From CAZLFQ01 sp044229535 (GTDB taxonomy: Bacteria > Pseudomonadota > Alphaproteobacteria > Rickettsiales > Midichloriaceae), in NCBI GenBank assembly GCA_044229535.1, contig JBGASU010000001.1, positions 1,476,923-1,540,922 of the forward strand: a stretch of DNA of 64,000 bases. The letters are read 5' to 3'. The translations under genes were made by a program, and so were the position numbers. Each line of letters starts with the position of its first letter. The first letter of the stretch is position 1. The notes beneath the pieces were generated by a model, which was not told where the DNA came from, ran no database searches, and saw only the letters and a program-made list of their open reading frames with translations. Positions 18,485 through 28,089 of the stretch are shown here, in pieces.

Positions 18485-19083
18485 ATATTTACTCCTTCAC
18501 CTGATTTAACGTCGACTAGCATAACAGATTGCTCTCTAGTTCTAGAAATTTGTTTATGAATATTTTGCCTCCTTACTCCTTTCGAATGAGTGAGGGTAAG
18601 AACTATCGCGCCGATCATCGCGATCAATAAAACAACACCAGCCCCTTGGAAAATCAAAAAGTAATTTGTATAAATTATATTCCCCAGAGCTTCTGTGTTT
18701 GTTAAGTAGTTATTCTTAGCTGGCTTTATAAGTTCTGGTAAAGCTTCATGAGATAATTGTAATGCATATGTAATTTGTACAAAGATTAAGAAACCCAGTC
18801 CTAATCCAAGTGGTAAGTATTTTAAAAAACCTTGACGCATTTCGCTTAAGTCTATGTTAAGCATCATAACGACGAACAAGAATAAGACTGCAACTGCTCC
18901 CACGTAAACTATTATCAAAGTCATAGCTATAAATTCTGCTCCAACCAATATAAAAAGGCCAGCAGCGTTGAAAAAAGCAAAAATTAAAAATAACACAGAA
19001 TGAACGGGGTTTTTAAGGGTTATTACCATTAGCCCAGAGAGCACAGTGAAAAATGCAAAGCTGTAAAAAATAAGATCGATCAT
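18481..19083 (-). CDS. nuoJ: NADH-quinone oxidoreductase subunit J
   Basis: About 200 residues, five predicted helices, a membrane subunit of complex I. The family segment VYVGAVAVLFLFVVMML is present. The open frame begins at a TTG (19098), but the ATG at 19083 gives the usual N-terminus (MIDLIFYSFAFF). It is first of the nuoJKLMN block. The nuoA-I genes are not adjacent here, except that nuoH lies alone near 51 kb. Confidence 0.95.
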   Translation of the reverse strand: MIDLIFYSFAFFTVLSGLMVITLKNPVHSVLFLIFAFFNAAGLFILVGAEFIAMTLIIVYVGAVAVLFLFVVMMLNIDLSEMRQGFLKYLPLGLGLGFLIFVQITYALQLSHEALPELIKPAKNNYLTNTEALGNIIYTNYFLIFQGAGVVLLIAMIGAIVLTLTHSKGVRRQNIHKQISRTREQSVMLVDVKSGEGVNI

Positions 19084-19172
19084 GGAAAATAAAATCAATA
19101 AACTATATCAATTTTTAAAGGGCAATTGAGAGTTATGCAAGGAAATTTATATGGGTACAACTTAATAATCGT

Positions 19173-19688
19173 CTAAGCGGATTTGTACTCCATCGCCAAT
19201 TTTATATAGTTGGCTTCCGAAATCTTAATGTAATCAATTTCTTCTTGAGTCATTTTACGCATTAATTTCGCAGGCACTCCTGCCCATAATTCTCCTGATT
19301 TTACAGTTTTTCTTGGTGATAATACTGCGCCTGCTGCTACCATTCCATGGGTCTCTATAGTTGTGTAATCAATAACTTTGGCACTCATGCCAATAAAGGA
19401 ATGGTCATGAAGAGTGCAGGCATGCAAAAGAGCCATATGGCCAACTGTTATACCTTTCCCAATTATTGTTGGTCCATCTTTGCGATTCACGTGTATTACA
19501 GTCCCATCTTGGATGTTTGTGCCATCGCCAATTTTAATATAATTCACATCTCCTCTAACCACGCATCCATACCAAATTCCAACATTGGCACCAATTTCAA
19601 CGTCGCCAATAATTACAGCATTTTCTGCAATAAATGCTGATGGATCAATTTTTGGTATTTTTCCTTTATATGGTAAAATTATCGCCAT
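19173..19688 (-). CDS. gamma-carbonic anhydrase family protein (hexapeptide repeat)
   Basis: 171 residues with a left-handed parallel beta-helix built from hexapeptide repeats, of the YrdA/PaaY/gamma-CA type. Three metal-ligand histidines are plausible in VIHVNRKDG, VGHMALLHACTLHDH. The family includes active zinc or iron carbonic anhydrases and inactive relatives; in mitochondria relatives sit on complex I. Here it stands just before the complex I genes, which may be chance. Its start codon overlaps the topA stop codon (TAATG), so the two are translationally coupled. Confidence 0.88.
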   Translation of the reverse strand: MAIILPYKGKIPKIDPSAFIAENAVIIGDVEIGANVGIWYGCVVRGDVNYIKIGDGTNIQDGTVIHVNRKDGPTIIGKGITVGHMALLHACTLHDHSFIGMSAKVIDYTTIETHGMVAAGAVLSPRKTVKSGELWAGVPAKLMRKMTQEEIDYIKISEANYIKLAMEYKSA

Positions 19689-22021
19689 TATTTTTTCTTC
19701 TTGGTGAATGATTTTCTGCTAAACCCTTTTTTTTGAATTGGCATTGCTAAAATTGCAACCGCTCTATCTAGAGTTAACCCTACAGGGTCATCTTCTTTTA
19801 AAGACCTAAAAGCGCCTTGATATTGAATATAAGGCCCAAATCTTCCAATGCCAACTTTAACTGCTTCACCTGTTTCAGGATGATTGCCAATTACTTTCGG
19901 CAGAGTGAGAAGTCCAGCTGCATAATGTATATCAATAAGTTCAGGGGATTTGCCTTTTGGTAGTGTGACGCGTTTTATTTCACTACCCTCACCAGATTGA
20001 ATATATATGCCGTAAGGTCCTTTTCTAATTGAAATCTCAAGTCCATTCTGATCCTTGCCCAATGAGATTGGAAATTTATTTTTTTCTGTACCCTCGGATT
20101 GGTCACTATCAGCTGGTTGACCAAATTGCTCGACATGTTTGCATTCTGGATAATTGGAGCAGCCAATAAATGCTCCAAATTTCCCAGTTTTTAAGCCTAG
20201 AGTGCCAGTTTTACAAGATGGACATGTTCTTGAGCCGGCTTCTTTTTTGAATAATAAATCGCTCAGATCTTTTTCAATCTCTTCAACGATTTTAATATTG
20301 TCTATTTTAAGAACTTCATCAGTCTTTTCTTTGAATGGAACCCAAAAATCTTTTAAAACTTTATTCCATTTGATTTCAGCATTTGCAATGTCATCTAGCT
20401 CATCTTCTAGTTTCGCTGTGAAGTCGTATTCTACGTATTTTGAAAAGAAGGTAGATAGAAAAGCGTTCACTAATCTTCCTTTAGATTCAGGGAAAAATCT
20501 TTTTTTATCTACTCTTACATACTCTCTCTCTTGTAATATTGAGATAATACTTGGATATGTAGAAGGTCGGCCAATACCTAGTTCTTCCATTTTTTTTACT
20601 AAGCTTGCTTCAGTATACCTAGGAGGAGGTTGAGTGAAGTGTTGTTTAGGATCTAGCTTTTCAAGGTCTATTTTTTCTTGTTCACTTAGTTTTGGTAAAG
20701 CTTGATTTTCTTCATCCTCAGTATCGTCTTCATCTTCTTTGTAAACTGCAAAATACCCATCAAAAACAACCGTAGAGCCTGTAGATCTAAAAGTTGCAGA
20801 TTTATCTTCGTTACAAATATCGGCGCTTACTATGTCAATCAAAGCGTTTTCCATTTGACTTGCTGTCATTCTTTTCCAGATTAGGTCGTATAATTTATAT
20901 TGATCTTCAGTTAAATATTTTTCAATTTGTTCGGGAGAAAGATTAATGTCTGTTGGCCTTATTGCTTCGTGAGCTTCTTGAGCGTTTTTTGTTTTTGTTT
21001 TATATTCACGCGCTGCGTTTGGTAGATACTTATCTCCAAATTTTTTCCCAATAAATTTTCTAGTTTCAGCTAGAGCATCTTTTGATACGTTAACGCTATC
21101 AGTACGCATATATGTTATTAGACCTGTAGTTCCAGAGCCGATGTTCACGCCTTCATATAAAGATTGCGCTGTTTTTGAAGTTCTACTGGCCGAGAAGCCA
21201 AGTTTTCTCCCAGCTTCTTGTAGCATGGTTGATGTTGTAAATGGGGGCTGAGGAAAGCGACGCATTTGTTTTTTTTCAATTTGCGCTACATGATATTTAT
21301 GTTTTTCTAAATCATTAACTGCATCAAGAGATAGTTTTTCAGAGTTTAGGTCAAACTTATCTAATTTTTTATTTTTATAATGAGATAAATAACCTTTGAA
21401 TTTTGAAGAGGAAGAATTTTCAAAAAGTGCAGTTATGCTCCAATACTCTTGAGAAATAAATTTTTCAATTTCATTCTCCCTTTCGCAAATAACTCTTAAA
21501 GCTACCGATTGAACGCGCCCAGCAGATCTATTTCCAGGCAACTTTCTCCATAATACAGGAGATAAGGTAAAACCAACTAAGTAATCTAATGCTTGTCGAG
21601 TTTGCTGTGCAAGAACTAGATTTTCATCAAGTTCTCTAGGATTATTTACTGCATCAATAACAGCGTTTTTTGTAATCTCATTAAATACGACGCGTCTTAT
21701 AGGTGTGTCTTTAGGAATAGATCTTTTGCTTTTTAATATCTCGAGTATATGCCAAGAAATTGCTTCTCCTTCTCGATCTGGATCGGTTGCTAAAAAGATT
21801 TCATCAGCTTGCTTACTGTTCTTGATTATCTCATCAACATGCTTTTTTGATTTGTCTAGTACTTCATAAGACATGGCAAAATTCTCATCTGGTCTTACAG
21901 ATCCTTTTTCAGAAGGTAGCCCTCTAACATGGCCAAATGAAGATATGACTTTAAAGTCTTTTCCCAAATAACTATTAATAGTTTTTGCTTTAGATGGTGA
22001 TTCTACGATTAATAACTTCAT
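19688..22021 (-). CDS. topA: DNA topoisomerase I
   Basis: 777-residue type IA topoisomerase relaxing negative supercoils. A TOPRIM domain begins MKLLIVESPSKAKTI and contains ATDPDREGEA. The active-site tyrosine is in GLITYMRTDSVN (about residue 303). A C-terminal zinc finger begins CPSCKTGTLG and ends CSNYPEC, followed by a zinc-less repeat containing GRFGPYIQYQG. The tail is Lys-rich. The open frame starts earlier (22063), but the ATG at 22021 gives the standard N-terminus. The stop overlaps the carbonic anhydrase start. Confidence 0.96.
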   Translation of the reverse strand: MKLLIVESPSKAKTINSYLGKDFKVISSFGHVRGLPSEKGSVRPDENFAMSYEVLDKSKKHVDEIIKNSKQADEIFLATDPDREGEAISWHILEILKSKRSIPKDTPIRRVVFNEITKNAVIDAVNNPRELDENLVLAQQTRQALDYLVGFTLSPVLWRKLPGNRSAGRVQSVALRVICERENEIEKFISQEYWSITALFENSSSSKFKGYLSHYKNKKLDKFDLNSEKLSLDAVNDLEKHKYHVAQIEKKQMRRFPQPPFTTSTMLQEAGRKLGFSASRTSKTAQSLYEGVNIGSGTTGLITYMRTDSVNVSKDALAETRKFIGKKFGDKYLPNAAREYKTKTKNAQEAHEAIRPTDINLSPEQIEKYLTEDQYKLYDLIWKRMTASQMENALIDIVSADICNEDKSATFRSTGSTVVFDGYFAVYKEDEDDTEDEENQALPKLSEQEKIDLEKLDPKQHFTQPPPRYTEASLVKKMEELGIGRPSTYPSIISILQEREYVRVDKKRFFPESKGRLVNAFLSTFFSKYVEYDFTAKLEDELDDIANAEIKWNKVLKDFWVPFKEKTDEVLKIDNIKIVEEIEKDLSDLLFKKEAGSRTCPSCKTGTLGLKTGKFGAFIGCSNYPECKHVEQFGQPADSDQSEGTEKNKFPISLGKDQNGLEISIRKGPYGIYIQSGEGSEIKRVTLPKGKSPELIDIHYAAGLLTLPKVIGNHPETGEAVKVGIGRFGPYIQYQGAFRSLKEDDPVGLTLDRAVAILAMPIQKKGFSRKSFTKKKK

Positions 22022-22099
22022 TTGCTCTACTTTTCTATTGCGCTTATTGCAATTACATTGCATTCTCTATAAGATGTTGAATATTAGGGTTTTAATTAG

Positions 22100-22303
22100 A
22101 TGTCAAGGATGTACTATTACAGCAGAATAAATAGAGGTAGCCGAAGAAAGGGATCTGGCAACTTTAAAATCATCTTGTTAGGTAGTTTTTTAATCATTGC
22201 TGCATATGTTTTTTCGTTTGATATTGAGCCCAAAATACAGTTAGTAGAAAAAGAAATTAACGATCAAGTCGAACAAATTGACCAAATTGTCCCAGCAGAA
22301 TAA
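22100..22303 (+). CDS. small single-pass membrane protein, unknown
   Basis: 67 residues: a basic, Ser/Gly/Arg-rich N-terminus, one hydrophobic helix (about residues 24-40, IILLGSFLIIAAYVF), and an acidic C-terminal tail. Topology would place the basic part in the cytoplasm. The 3' end overlaps the proposed xerD start by 26 bases, so the two are probably cotranscribed. No family is recognised. Confidence 0.55.
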   Translation: MSRMYYYSRINRGSRRKGSGNFKIILLGSFLIIAAYVFSFDIEPKIQLVEKEINDQVEQIDQIVPAE

Positions 22304-23228
22304 TCAAGATTTACTATATTTAGAAAGTTTTTTAGAGATGATGGCAGCAGAGCGCTCTGCTGCATTTAATACCTTATATTCATATCGCTTGGATCTTTTA
22401 GATTTCTTATCATACGGTGCTAAAATCAAGCGTACAGTAACAGAGCTTGATGCAAATAATATTATGCAATATATAGCGGCTTTGGGTTGCGAAAAATTGT
22501 CAGGTAGGACTTTGGCTAGAAGGATTTCGGCTATTAAGCAGTTTTTTAAATTCCTTACTACAGATAAAATAATCGATAAAAACCCAGCTTTATATTTAGA
22601 AATGCCAAAACAAGAAAAACTTTTGCCTAAGGCTTTATCTCAAGAGCAGATGGGACAAATTATTTCTATAGTTGGTAGCGATGAAGATGGAATAAGAGAT
22701 AAGTGCATGTTGGAAATACTGTATTCAACAGGGATGAGAGTGAGCGAACTTATTACTTTAAAATACTCAAATATCCAAAAGAATATAATTAGTAGCGATG
22801 ACCATGCAGCTATAATTGTAAATGGTAAGGGCAATAAAGACCGTTTAGTTATTTTAAATCAAGCTGCGATTAGGGCGCTCGTAGATTATGTGAAGATCAG
22901 GCCCGTATTTTTAAAGGGCATGCAGAGCGATTACCTATTCCCTTCTTTTAAAAAATCTGGGAAAATTACTCATATATCTCGACAAAGATTCCACCAAATA
23001 ATTAAAGAGCTGGCTGCACTAGCAAATATTGATACGAAGCTAGTGTCGCCACATAAAGTTAGGCATTCATTTGCCAGTCACTTGCTTCAAAATGGCGCGG
23101 ACTTAAGAGTGGTGCAAGAATTACTTGGACATGCTGATATATCTTCAACCCAGATTTATACCAAAATTCTTTCACAAAGGGCAAAAGAGCTTGTACTTGA
23201 TGTACATCCGCTTTCTAAAAAGATCTAG
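22278..23228 (+). CDS. xerD: site-specific tyrosine recombinase XerD-like
   Basis: 316-residue tyrosine recombinase that resolves chromosome dimers at dif with XerC and FtsK. The N-terminal SAM-like core-binding domain covers about 1-105. The catalytic domain shows the Arg in STGMRVSEL, Lys in NGKGNKDRLV, His-x-x-Arg in HKVRHSFASHLL, His in LLGHADISS and Tyr in TQIYT. Length is normal (about 300). The TTG start at 22278 is needed for the first helix; the next ATG, at 22338, would shorten the core-binding domain. No recombination site or integrase context is seen, so this is a housekeeping Xer rather than a phage integrase. Confidence 0.9.
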   Translation: MTKLSQQNNQDLLYLESFLEMMAAERSAAFNTLYSYRLDLLDFLSYGAKIKRTVTELDANNIMQYIAALGCEKLSGRTLARRISAIKQFFKFLTTDKIIDKNPALYLEMPKQEKLLPKALSQEQMGQIISIVGSDEDGIRDKCMLEILYSTGMRVSELITLKYSNIQKNIISSDDHAAIIVNGKGNKDRLVILNQAAIRALVDYVKIRPVFLKGMQSDYLFPSFKKSGKITHISRQRFHQIIKELAALANIDTKLVSPHKVRHSFASHLLQNGADLRVVQELLGHADISSTQIYTKILSQRAKELVLDVHPLSKKI

Positions 23229-23289
23229 GAAATTAAGAGCTTCAAAGATATAAAATTAGGCTAAGTCATTTTAAAAAGTATAAATATAT

Positions 23290-24243
23290 ATGCATAATCA
23301 AGATTTGTGTGCAGCTTGTTATAAAAGAGATTGGACTACAGTTCTAACTTGTCTTAATAATGCAGAATTATGTCAACATGACCTAGAGCCATTATATGGT
23401 CACTCAGAGCAAAATATAGTGCATGTACTTGCTGCGAATGGCAGACTTCAAGAATTAAAAGTATTATTTGATAAAAACTCTGTAGAAGTTGATTCTAAAG
23501 ATAAGTTAAAGCGCACGCCGCTGCATTTAGCTTCAGAATTTAGGCATTTAGAAGTTGTAAAATTCTTGGTTGTTCAAGGGGCGAATGTCAATGCGGTTGA
23601 TAAATTTGGAAAAACACCAATACACTCTCTGAATGCTGATAAAGCAAGCGGAAGAGTTTTTATTAATGCAGCTTCTAATATTGAAGTCGGCAATGATGAT
23701 CCTCATAATATACTTCAATTCCTTGCTCAAAATGGAGCAAATTTAGATTCTCAAAATAGAAATGGACAAACAATCTTGCATCAATACGCTTTAAATGGGA
23801 ATACTAGATTATCGGTGACAGCTTTAAATGAAGGAGCTAATCCAGATTTACAAGATAAGCGGGGTGAAACACCTTTGCATAATGCAATTGGGGAGTTACG
23901 GGGTGATACAACGCAAGTTCTTTTAGCAAGAAGTAATAGCGGGCATATTACAAACAATGAGGGCGTAACACCATCAGACCTGCTAGCGAAGAATAGCAGG
24001 CTTGCTCATGGGATAGCGCTCGAATCAGTAACTTCAAATCTAGGTAGTGGGGCGAATAAAAATGTTAGATTGGCTTCTCAAAGAACTAATGCAGTTATGG
24101 CAAAGGCCACATCTACGACTGCAATACCAGTAACCCCAGAGGGAAGTGTAGTCGTGGTAGATGATGAGAATACACAATCCTTCTGTTGTTGGGCTGTCAT
24201 TGTTCGAAAAATTTGCAAAATAGCTTTATCTAGATATGATTAA
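23290..24243 (+). CDS. ankyrin-repeat protein
   Basis: 317 residues. Four to five ankyrin repeats cover about residues 45-225, with clear consensus pieces: KRTPLHLASEFRHLEVVKFL, NGQTILHQYALNG and RGETPLHNAIGELRG. The N-terminus is Cys-rich and soluble. The last 60 residues are low complexity, then end with a hydrophobic Cys-containing segment (SFCCWAVIVRKICKIALS) that could be a membrane anchor or a lipidation-like tail. Ankyrin proteins in Rickettsiales are often secreted effectors, but no secretion signal can be proven here. Confidence 0.85.
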   Translation: MHNQDLCAACYKRDWTTVLTCLNNAELCQHDLEPLYGHSEQNIVHVLAANGRLQELKVLFDKNSVEVDSKDKLKRTPLHLASEFRHLEVVKFLVVQGANVNAVDKFGKTPIHSLNADKASGRVFINAASNIEVGNDDPHNILQFLAQNGANLDSQNRNGQTILHQYALNGNTRLSVTALNEGANPDLQDKRGETPLHNAIGELRGDTTQVLLARSNSGHITNNEGVTPSDLLAKNSRLAHGIALESVTSNLGSGANKNVRLASQRTNAVMAKATSTTAIPVTPEGSVVVVDDENTQSFCCWAVIVRKICKIALSRYD

Positions 24244-24272
24244 AGTATTGGGATGCAAAGCTTTTTGTTGGG

Positions 24273-25019
24273 ATGGGGAGTTTCCAAAAAATTGTTAATT
24301 TTCTAGTTTTATTATTTAGGAAAATCTTGCGTTGGCTAAAAGGTCAGGTTAGAAACTATGTAAGAAAGATAGCGGATCCTAGAGACAACAACTCGTATAA
24401 TATTGGAAGCTATAATTCAAATTGGAGTCTGAGCGAGCGTGACATTGAAGGATTACAGACAGAACATAAGTTCGAAAAGAACGTGGAGTATAAATCTAGT
24501 TTTAAAGAATTTGAGCGCACTTGGGAAATAAGTAAGTGGGCAATATTAGTAGATAGAGAGTTGACTAACTCCAAGCAAGATTTAGAAAAAGATTTAGATT
24601 TTAGATGGAATTTTTTTTGGTATGCTTTTTTGCAGGTTCATCCACCATATCTTAATAAAGAAATAGAATCGCAACTTGAGCTTAATAGCTCTACTTATAT
24701 CCCAAATAATTTTGATATGTTTGAAGCAATAATGGCAATAGGTAAGGAAGTTTTTAATTGTATACTACTAATCAATTTGTGGAAATTCTTGCGAGAAGAA
24801 CTGTATTCTATATTGAATTTTGGCTTCGAAGTAAACCCAGCATCAGCTTATATTACTCATGTTTGTGAGCTGTCTTCGGTGAATAACCCTAATCAGAAAT
24901 ACGCAGTAGAAATATCTGATGAGCTTGATCAAAGCCAAATGCTGCAAATTAAATTTGAGGATATAGTTAAACAAAAGCAAGATAATCTGTCAATAATGAT
25001 CCCGACCATATTCTCATGA
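24273..25019 (+). CDS. hypothetical protein, 248 aa
   Basis: Not recognised. The N-terminal 30 residues are hydrophobic and basic (IVNFLVLLFRKILRWLKG), which could be an amphipathic membrane-binding helix or a signal anchor. The rest is soluble with several Trp residues (ERTWEISKWAILVDRE, LDFRWNFFWYAFLQ). It begins 29 bases after the ankyrin gene and may share its transcript. GGGATGGGG surrounds the start codon. Confidence 0.6.
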   Translation: MGSFQKIVNFLVLLFRKILRWLKGQVRNYVRKIADPRDNNSYNIGSYNSNWSLSERDIEGLQTEHKFEKNVEYKSSFKEFERTWEISKWAILVDRELTNSKQDLEKDLDFRWNFFWYAFLQVHPPYLNKEIESQLELNSSTYIPNNFDMFEAIMAIGKEVFNCILLINLWKFLREELYSILNFGFEVNPASAYITHVCELSSVNNPNQKYAVEISDELDQSQMLQIKFEDIVKQKQDNLSIMIPTIFS

Positions 25020-25090
25020 ATTATCACAAAAATTAATTGTTTATTGCGGTAAATTAGGTATCGTTAATTGATAAACATTTTGAGAGATGT

Positions 25091-25876
25091 ATGAAATCTT
25101 CTGGTAAGTATATAATAACTACTTTTATAGCTGTATTACTTTCGTTTTTAGCAAGTTTTGGTTATGTCAAATATGTAGAACAAAAGAATCCTGAAAGTTA
25201 TTACCTTGACCCACAGCAGGCTATATCAAGAACAGAGATTCAAAATATTGTTAAAGAGTTCATCGTAGAAAATCCTAAGCTTATAGTGGAGTCTGTTGAC
25301 AGAATGAACCTAGAGGAAGCGCGTAAAGAAAGGGATAGAACTGCAAATTATATAAAGGATAACTTAAAAGAAATTCAGAATAATAAAAAAGATCCTAGGT
25401 TTGGTAAGACTAATGCCAAAGTAAAGATAGTGGAGTTTTTTGATTATAAATGCGGTTACTGTAAGAAAATGATGAGAGTGAAAGACGAGATGATCGCTAG
25501 AGGCATCGATGTGGAGTTTATATTCAAAGAGTTTCCAGTGCTTGGTGAGTTTTCAGATAAAGCAGCTAGAGCTGCATTGGCAGTTAATAAAATTGATCAA
25601 AATAAGTATATTGAATTCCATAGAGCCCTTTTAACATATAATGGCCCGACAGATGAAAATACTATAATCAACATAGTCAAGAGTATTGGGGTACCTGAGG
25701 ATAAGTTTAATAATGCATTAAAAGATTCTTCAATAGATACGATGCTGGAAGCTAATAGAAAATTAGCAAGGAATATTGGTATTATGGGCTCTCCAGCCTA
25801 TTTAATTGAGGATGAGTTTTATCCTGGAGCGCTTAGTTTGGAGGAGCTTATTGAGCTAGTTAAGAAGCATTCTTAA
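25091..25876 (+). CDS. dsbA: DsbA-family thiol:disulfide oxidoreductase
   Basis: 261 residues. An N-terminal signal anchor (about 7-27) directs it to the periplasm, followed by a coiled linker. A thioredoxin-fold domain from about residue 100 has active site FFDYKCGYCKKM and a cis-proline motif GIMGSPAYLI. It is like the DsbA/Com1 oxidoreductases of Rickettsiales and Coxiella, which oxidise or shuffle disulfides of envelope proteins. GAGAG precedes the ATG. The cysteine-rich lipoprotein at 42.8-43.2 kb would be a plausible client. No DsbB is seen in the window. Confidence 0.9.
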   Translation: MKSSGKYIITTFIAVLLSFLASFGYVKYVEQKNPESYYLDPQQAISRTEIQNIVKEFIVENPKLIVESVDRMNLEEARKERDRTANYIKDNLKEIQNNKKDPRFGKTNAKVKIVEFFDYKCGYCKKMMRVKDEMIARGIDVEFIFKEFPVLGEFSDKAARAALAVNKIDQNKYIEFHRALLTYNGPTDENTIINIVKSIGVPEDKFNNALKDSSIDTMLEANRKLARNIGIMGSPAYLIEDEFYPGALSLEELIELVKKHS

Positions 25877-25932
25877 TTCACATACCACATAAAAAGTTAA
25901 AAAAGCGTTAACGATAACATAAATTTAGCTAA

Positions 25933-25959
25933 TTGACAGCCTATAAGGCTTCGTGTCAA
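25933..25959. promoter_or_regulatory. inverted repeat upstream of mitofilin-hemY
   Basis: TTGACA (25933-25938) and TGTCAA (25954-25959) form a perfect 6-bp dyad, with an inner GCC/GGC pair, 36 bases upstream of the mitofilin-like ATG. The left half equals a consensus -35 hexamer, but no good -10 stands 17 bp away. It could be an operator or small hairpin. Low confidence. Confidence 0.25.
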
Positions 25960-25994
25960 ACTTTTAGTATAGAACAACTATCTAGGGGTTTGTC

Positions 25995-26795
25995 ATGAAA
26001 GACAAAGAAAAACAAAAAATGGATGGCCATAAGCCTTCGCATTTAAAGAGTGCTAGTAGATTACTAACACCCGTGCTAACAGTTGCCATATTTATTATGG
26101 TAACGATGATGCTATTTAAAGTAGAGGCAATTAAAACTGATCTATCAAATAAAATGTATGATAGTGGTAATAAAGTTGACTCTAATATATCTCTTTTAAA
26201 GCAAAATATCGAAGATATGAATAATCGTTTAGCGGTTATGGCTGAAACGGGCGCTGGTTTAGGCAGTGCCGATCTTAAAGCTGTAGAGAAAATAAATGTT
26301 AAAGCAGATAAGTATCATGTTATTTTCCTAACAAAAGAAATTATTGAGAGAATCAATAATACAAAAGACTTTAGTGATAAATATGATGAGCTGAAAAAAT
26401 TACTGAATGGTAAGTTTCCAGATCAAATGGCTGAAATAGAAAAAAACAAAGCTATGAGCATATTAAATCATGATGAGATGGTTAAGATAGTAGAAGAGTC
26501 AACAACTACTACTGCAACACCTGCTGAAGCTGAAAAAGGAGCTTTCGACAGTATTAAGAGTGTTTTCAAAGTTTCTGGTAAAGATGAAGACCTGAAAGTG
26601 AAATGTAACCCAGTGATCATTGACTCTGCAATTAAAAACCTTAGAGAGAAGAATGAATGGGAAGCTCTTAAAACTCTAGAACAAGTAGAGCCTAAAAATG
26701 ATGGTTTGAAAAAAGTTGTAGATAATCTTAACTTAAGAAACATTCTGAAGTATTATGTGAATCAAATATCTGATGAGACTTTAAAGAATGGTTAG
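25995..26795 (+). CDS. mitofilin (Mic60)-like membrane protein
   Basis: 266 residues: a basic N-terminus, one transmembrane helix (about 24-44, LLTPVLTVAIFIMVTMMLF), then a periplasmic helical and coiled-coil region and a C-terminal globular part. Gene order (directly before hemY, 8-base overlap) and architecture match the alphaproteobacterial mitofilin proteins that are the ancestors of mitochondrial Mic60 and shape intracytoplasmic membranes. Sequence identity is low, so the call depends mainly on synteny. The uroporphyrinogen synthase gene hemD, usually just upstream, is missing here; dsbA is there instead. Confidence 0.65.
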   Translation: MKDKEKQKMDGHKPSHLKSASRLLTPVLTVAIFIMVTMMLFKVEAIKTDLSNKMYDSGNKVDSNISLLKQNIEDMNNRLAVMAETGAGLGSADLKAVEKINVKADKYHVIFLTKEIIERINNTKDFSDKYDELKKLLNGKFPDQMAEIEKNKAMSILNHDEMVKIVEESTTTTATPAEAEKGAFDSIKSVFKVSGKDEDLKVKCNPVIIDSAIKNLREKNEWEALKTLEQVEPKNDGLKKVVDNLNLRNILKYYVNQISDETLKNG

Positions 26796-28089
26796 GTTAA
26801 TTCTAGTATGCGTCATCTTGGCCTTAGGCATAGGTGGCGCATATTGGCTTTCTAGAAATTCCGGTGACTTAGTTTTCACTTTTATGAATTTTAAAGTAGA
26901 AACTTCGGTCACCGAATTTTTTGCTTACGCCATATTAGCCTTTTTTATTCTCCAAATTTTAGTGTTTGGAGTTTACAGGTTGGTTTCATTGCCGTCCAAG
27001 CTTAGGCAGCATCTAAGAAATAAGAAAAAAGATGCGGTTATCAAGAGTATTGGAGATGCGATAAATAATTACGTTGCTAAAGAGTCGAAAAAATTATCTA
27101 ATAATATAGCTTTCGTTAAGCAATATCTTTCTTCTGAAACGCAGTTATCACTTGGTTATCTGCTAAGTAAAACACAAAATGATAAAAGTGAATGTAAAAA
27201 CAAGCTAGTTTTATTAACTAGGAATGAGGCCTCAAAAGAAGTGGCGTTCAAAGAGCTAATAAAAATAGCTTTAGAGGAGAGGGAGTGGTTTATAGCAGCT
27301 AATTATTGTGCTGAGCTTTGGAAAATATGCAAATCTAAAGAGTTAGCTGTGCAGTATGTTTCTTGCTATATTAATTCAAAAAGATGGAGAGAATTAGCGG
27401 AAATTCTTGAGCCTAGTTCTTTTATTCAATCACTGTTTTCAAGAGATATAAGTTATTATTTAGGGAAAAAGAACTCTGTAGTTATGAAGGCTGTTGCCGA
27501 ATATAAAATTGCGCAAGAGTTACTTGAGTGTGGAGAAAAAGCTAAAGCTAAAATTTATGCTTTGAAAGCTTTGAAGCATCTTGATGATGGGTTTTTACCT
27601 GCAACTATAGTTGTGATAAGCTCTTTAAACTACTCAGAAGATCAAGAGCAGATTTTAAAAATCATAAAAAAACAGTGGCGGAACAAGCCAAGCCACCTAT
27701 TAGCTGAGATATTGTTTGATCTTACTAAAATTAATGTTGGATTAAAGTTATATAAGATGATTAAAAAAGTTGCTGGAATGAACGCAGAACATTATGAAAG
27801 TAATATAATACTTGCTCGTGCTGCAATGGACTCTGATATGTTTGATCTAGCATCGCAGCATATTGCTAGTGCCTTGAGTGATGGGAAAAAGCTAAGAGCT
27901 TGTTTGCTTATGGCTGAATTTTGCCAAAGAACGCATGCTAATAAGGCTGAAGTGGCAGATTGGTTGCGCCAAGCTTTAATTGCTCCCAATGATAAAGAGC
28001 CTGTAGAATATTACTGGGATTTTGTTAAATCAGATTGGGTGCACAACTCGTCTGAAGATTCTGTATTTATAGAAGCCTTAAAAAGTTAG
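26788..28089 (+). CDS. hemY: HemY-like membrane protein with TPR region
   Basis: 433 residues. Two N-terminal transmembrane helices flank a short loop (about 2-20 and 45-65), as in the HemY N-terminal domain, followed by a helical TPR-like repeat region. In proteobacteria hemY lies after hemD/hemX or mitofilin; its role is not settled, and it is not the Gram-positive protoporphyrinogen oxidase. It overlaps the mitofilin-like gene by 8 bases and converges with the PAP2 gene with a 4-base overlap. Confidence 0.8.
   Translation: MVRLILVCVILALGIGGAYWLSRNSGDLVFTFMNFKVETSVTEFFAYAILAFFILQILVFGVYRLVSLPSKLRQHLRNKKKDAVIKSIGDAINNYVAKESKKLSNNIAFVKQYLSSETQLSLGYLLSKTQNDKSECKNKLVLLTRNEASKEVAFKELIKIALEEREWFIAANYCAELWKICKSKELAVQYVSCYINSKRWRELAEILEPSSFIQSLFSRDISYYLGKKNSVVMKAVAEYKIAQELLECGEKAKAKIYALKALKHLDDGFLPATIVVISSLNYSEDQEQILKIIKKQWRNKPSHLLAEILFDLTKINVGLKLYKMIKKVAGMNAEHYESNIILARAAMDSDMFDLASQHIASALSDGKKLRACLLMAEFCQRTHANKAEVADWLRQALIAPNDKEPVEYYWDFVKSDWVHNSSEDSVFIEALKS

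Noticed and set aside
22278..23228. XerD-like gene as an integrase of a mobile element
   Set aside because: No attachment repeats, tRNA target or phage/IS genes are nearby; length and motifs fit housekeeping Xer.
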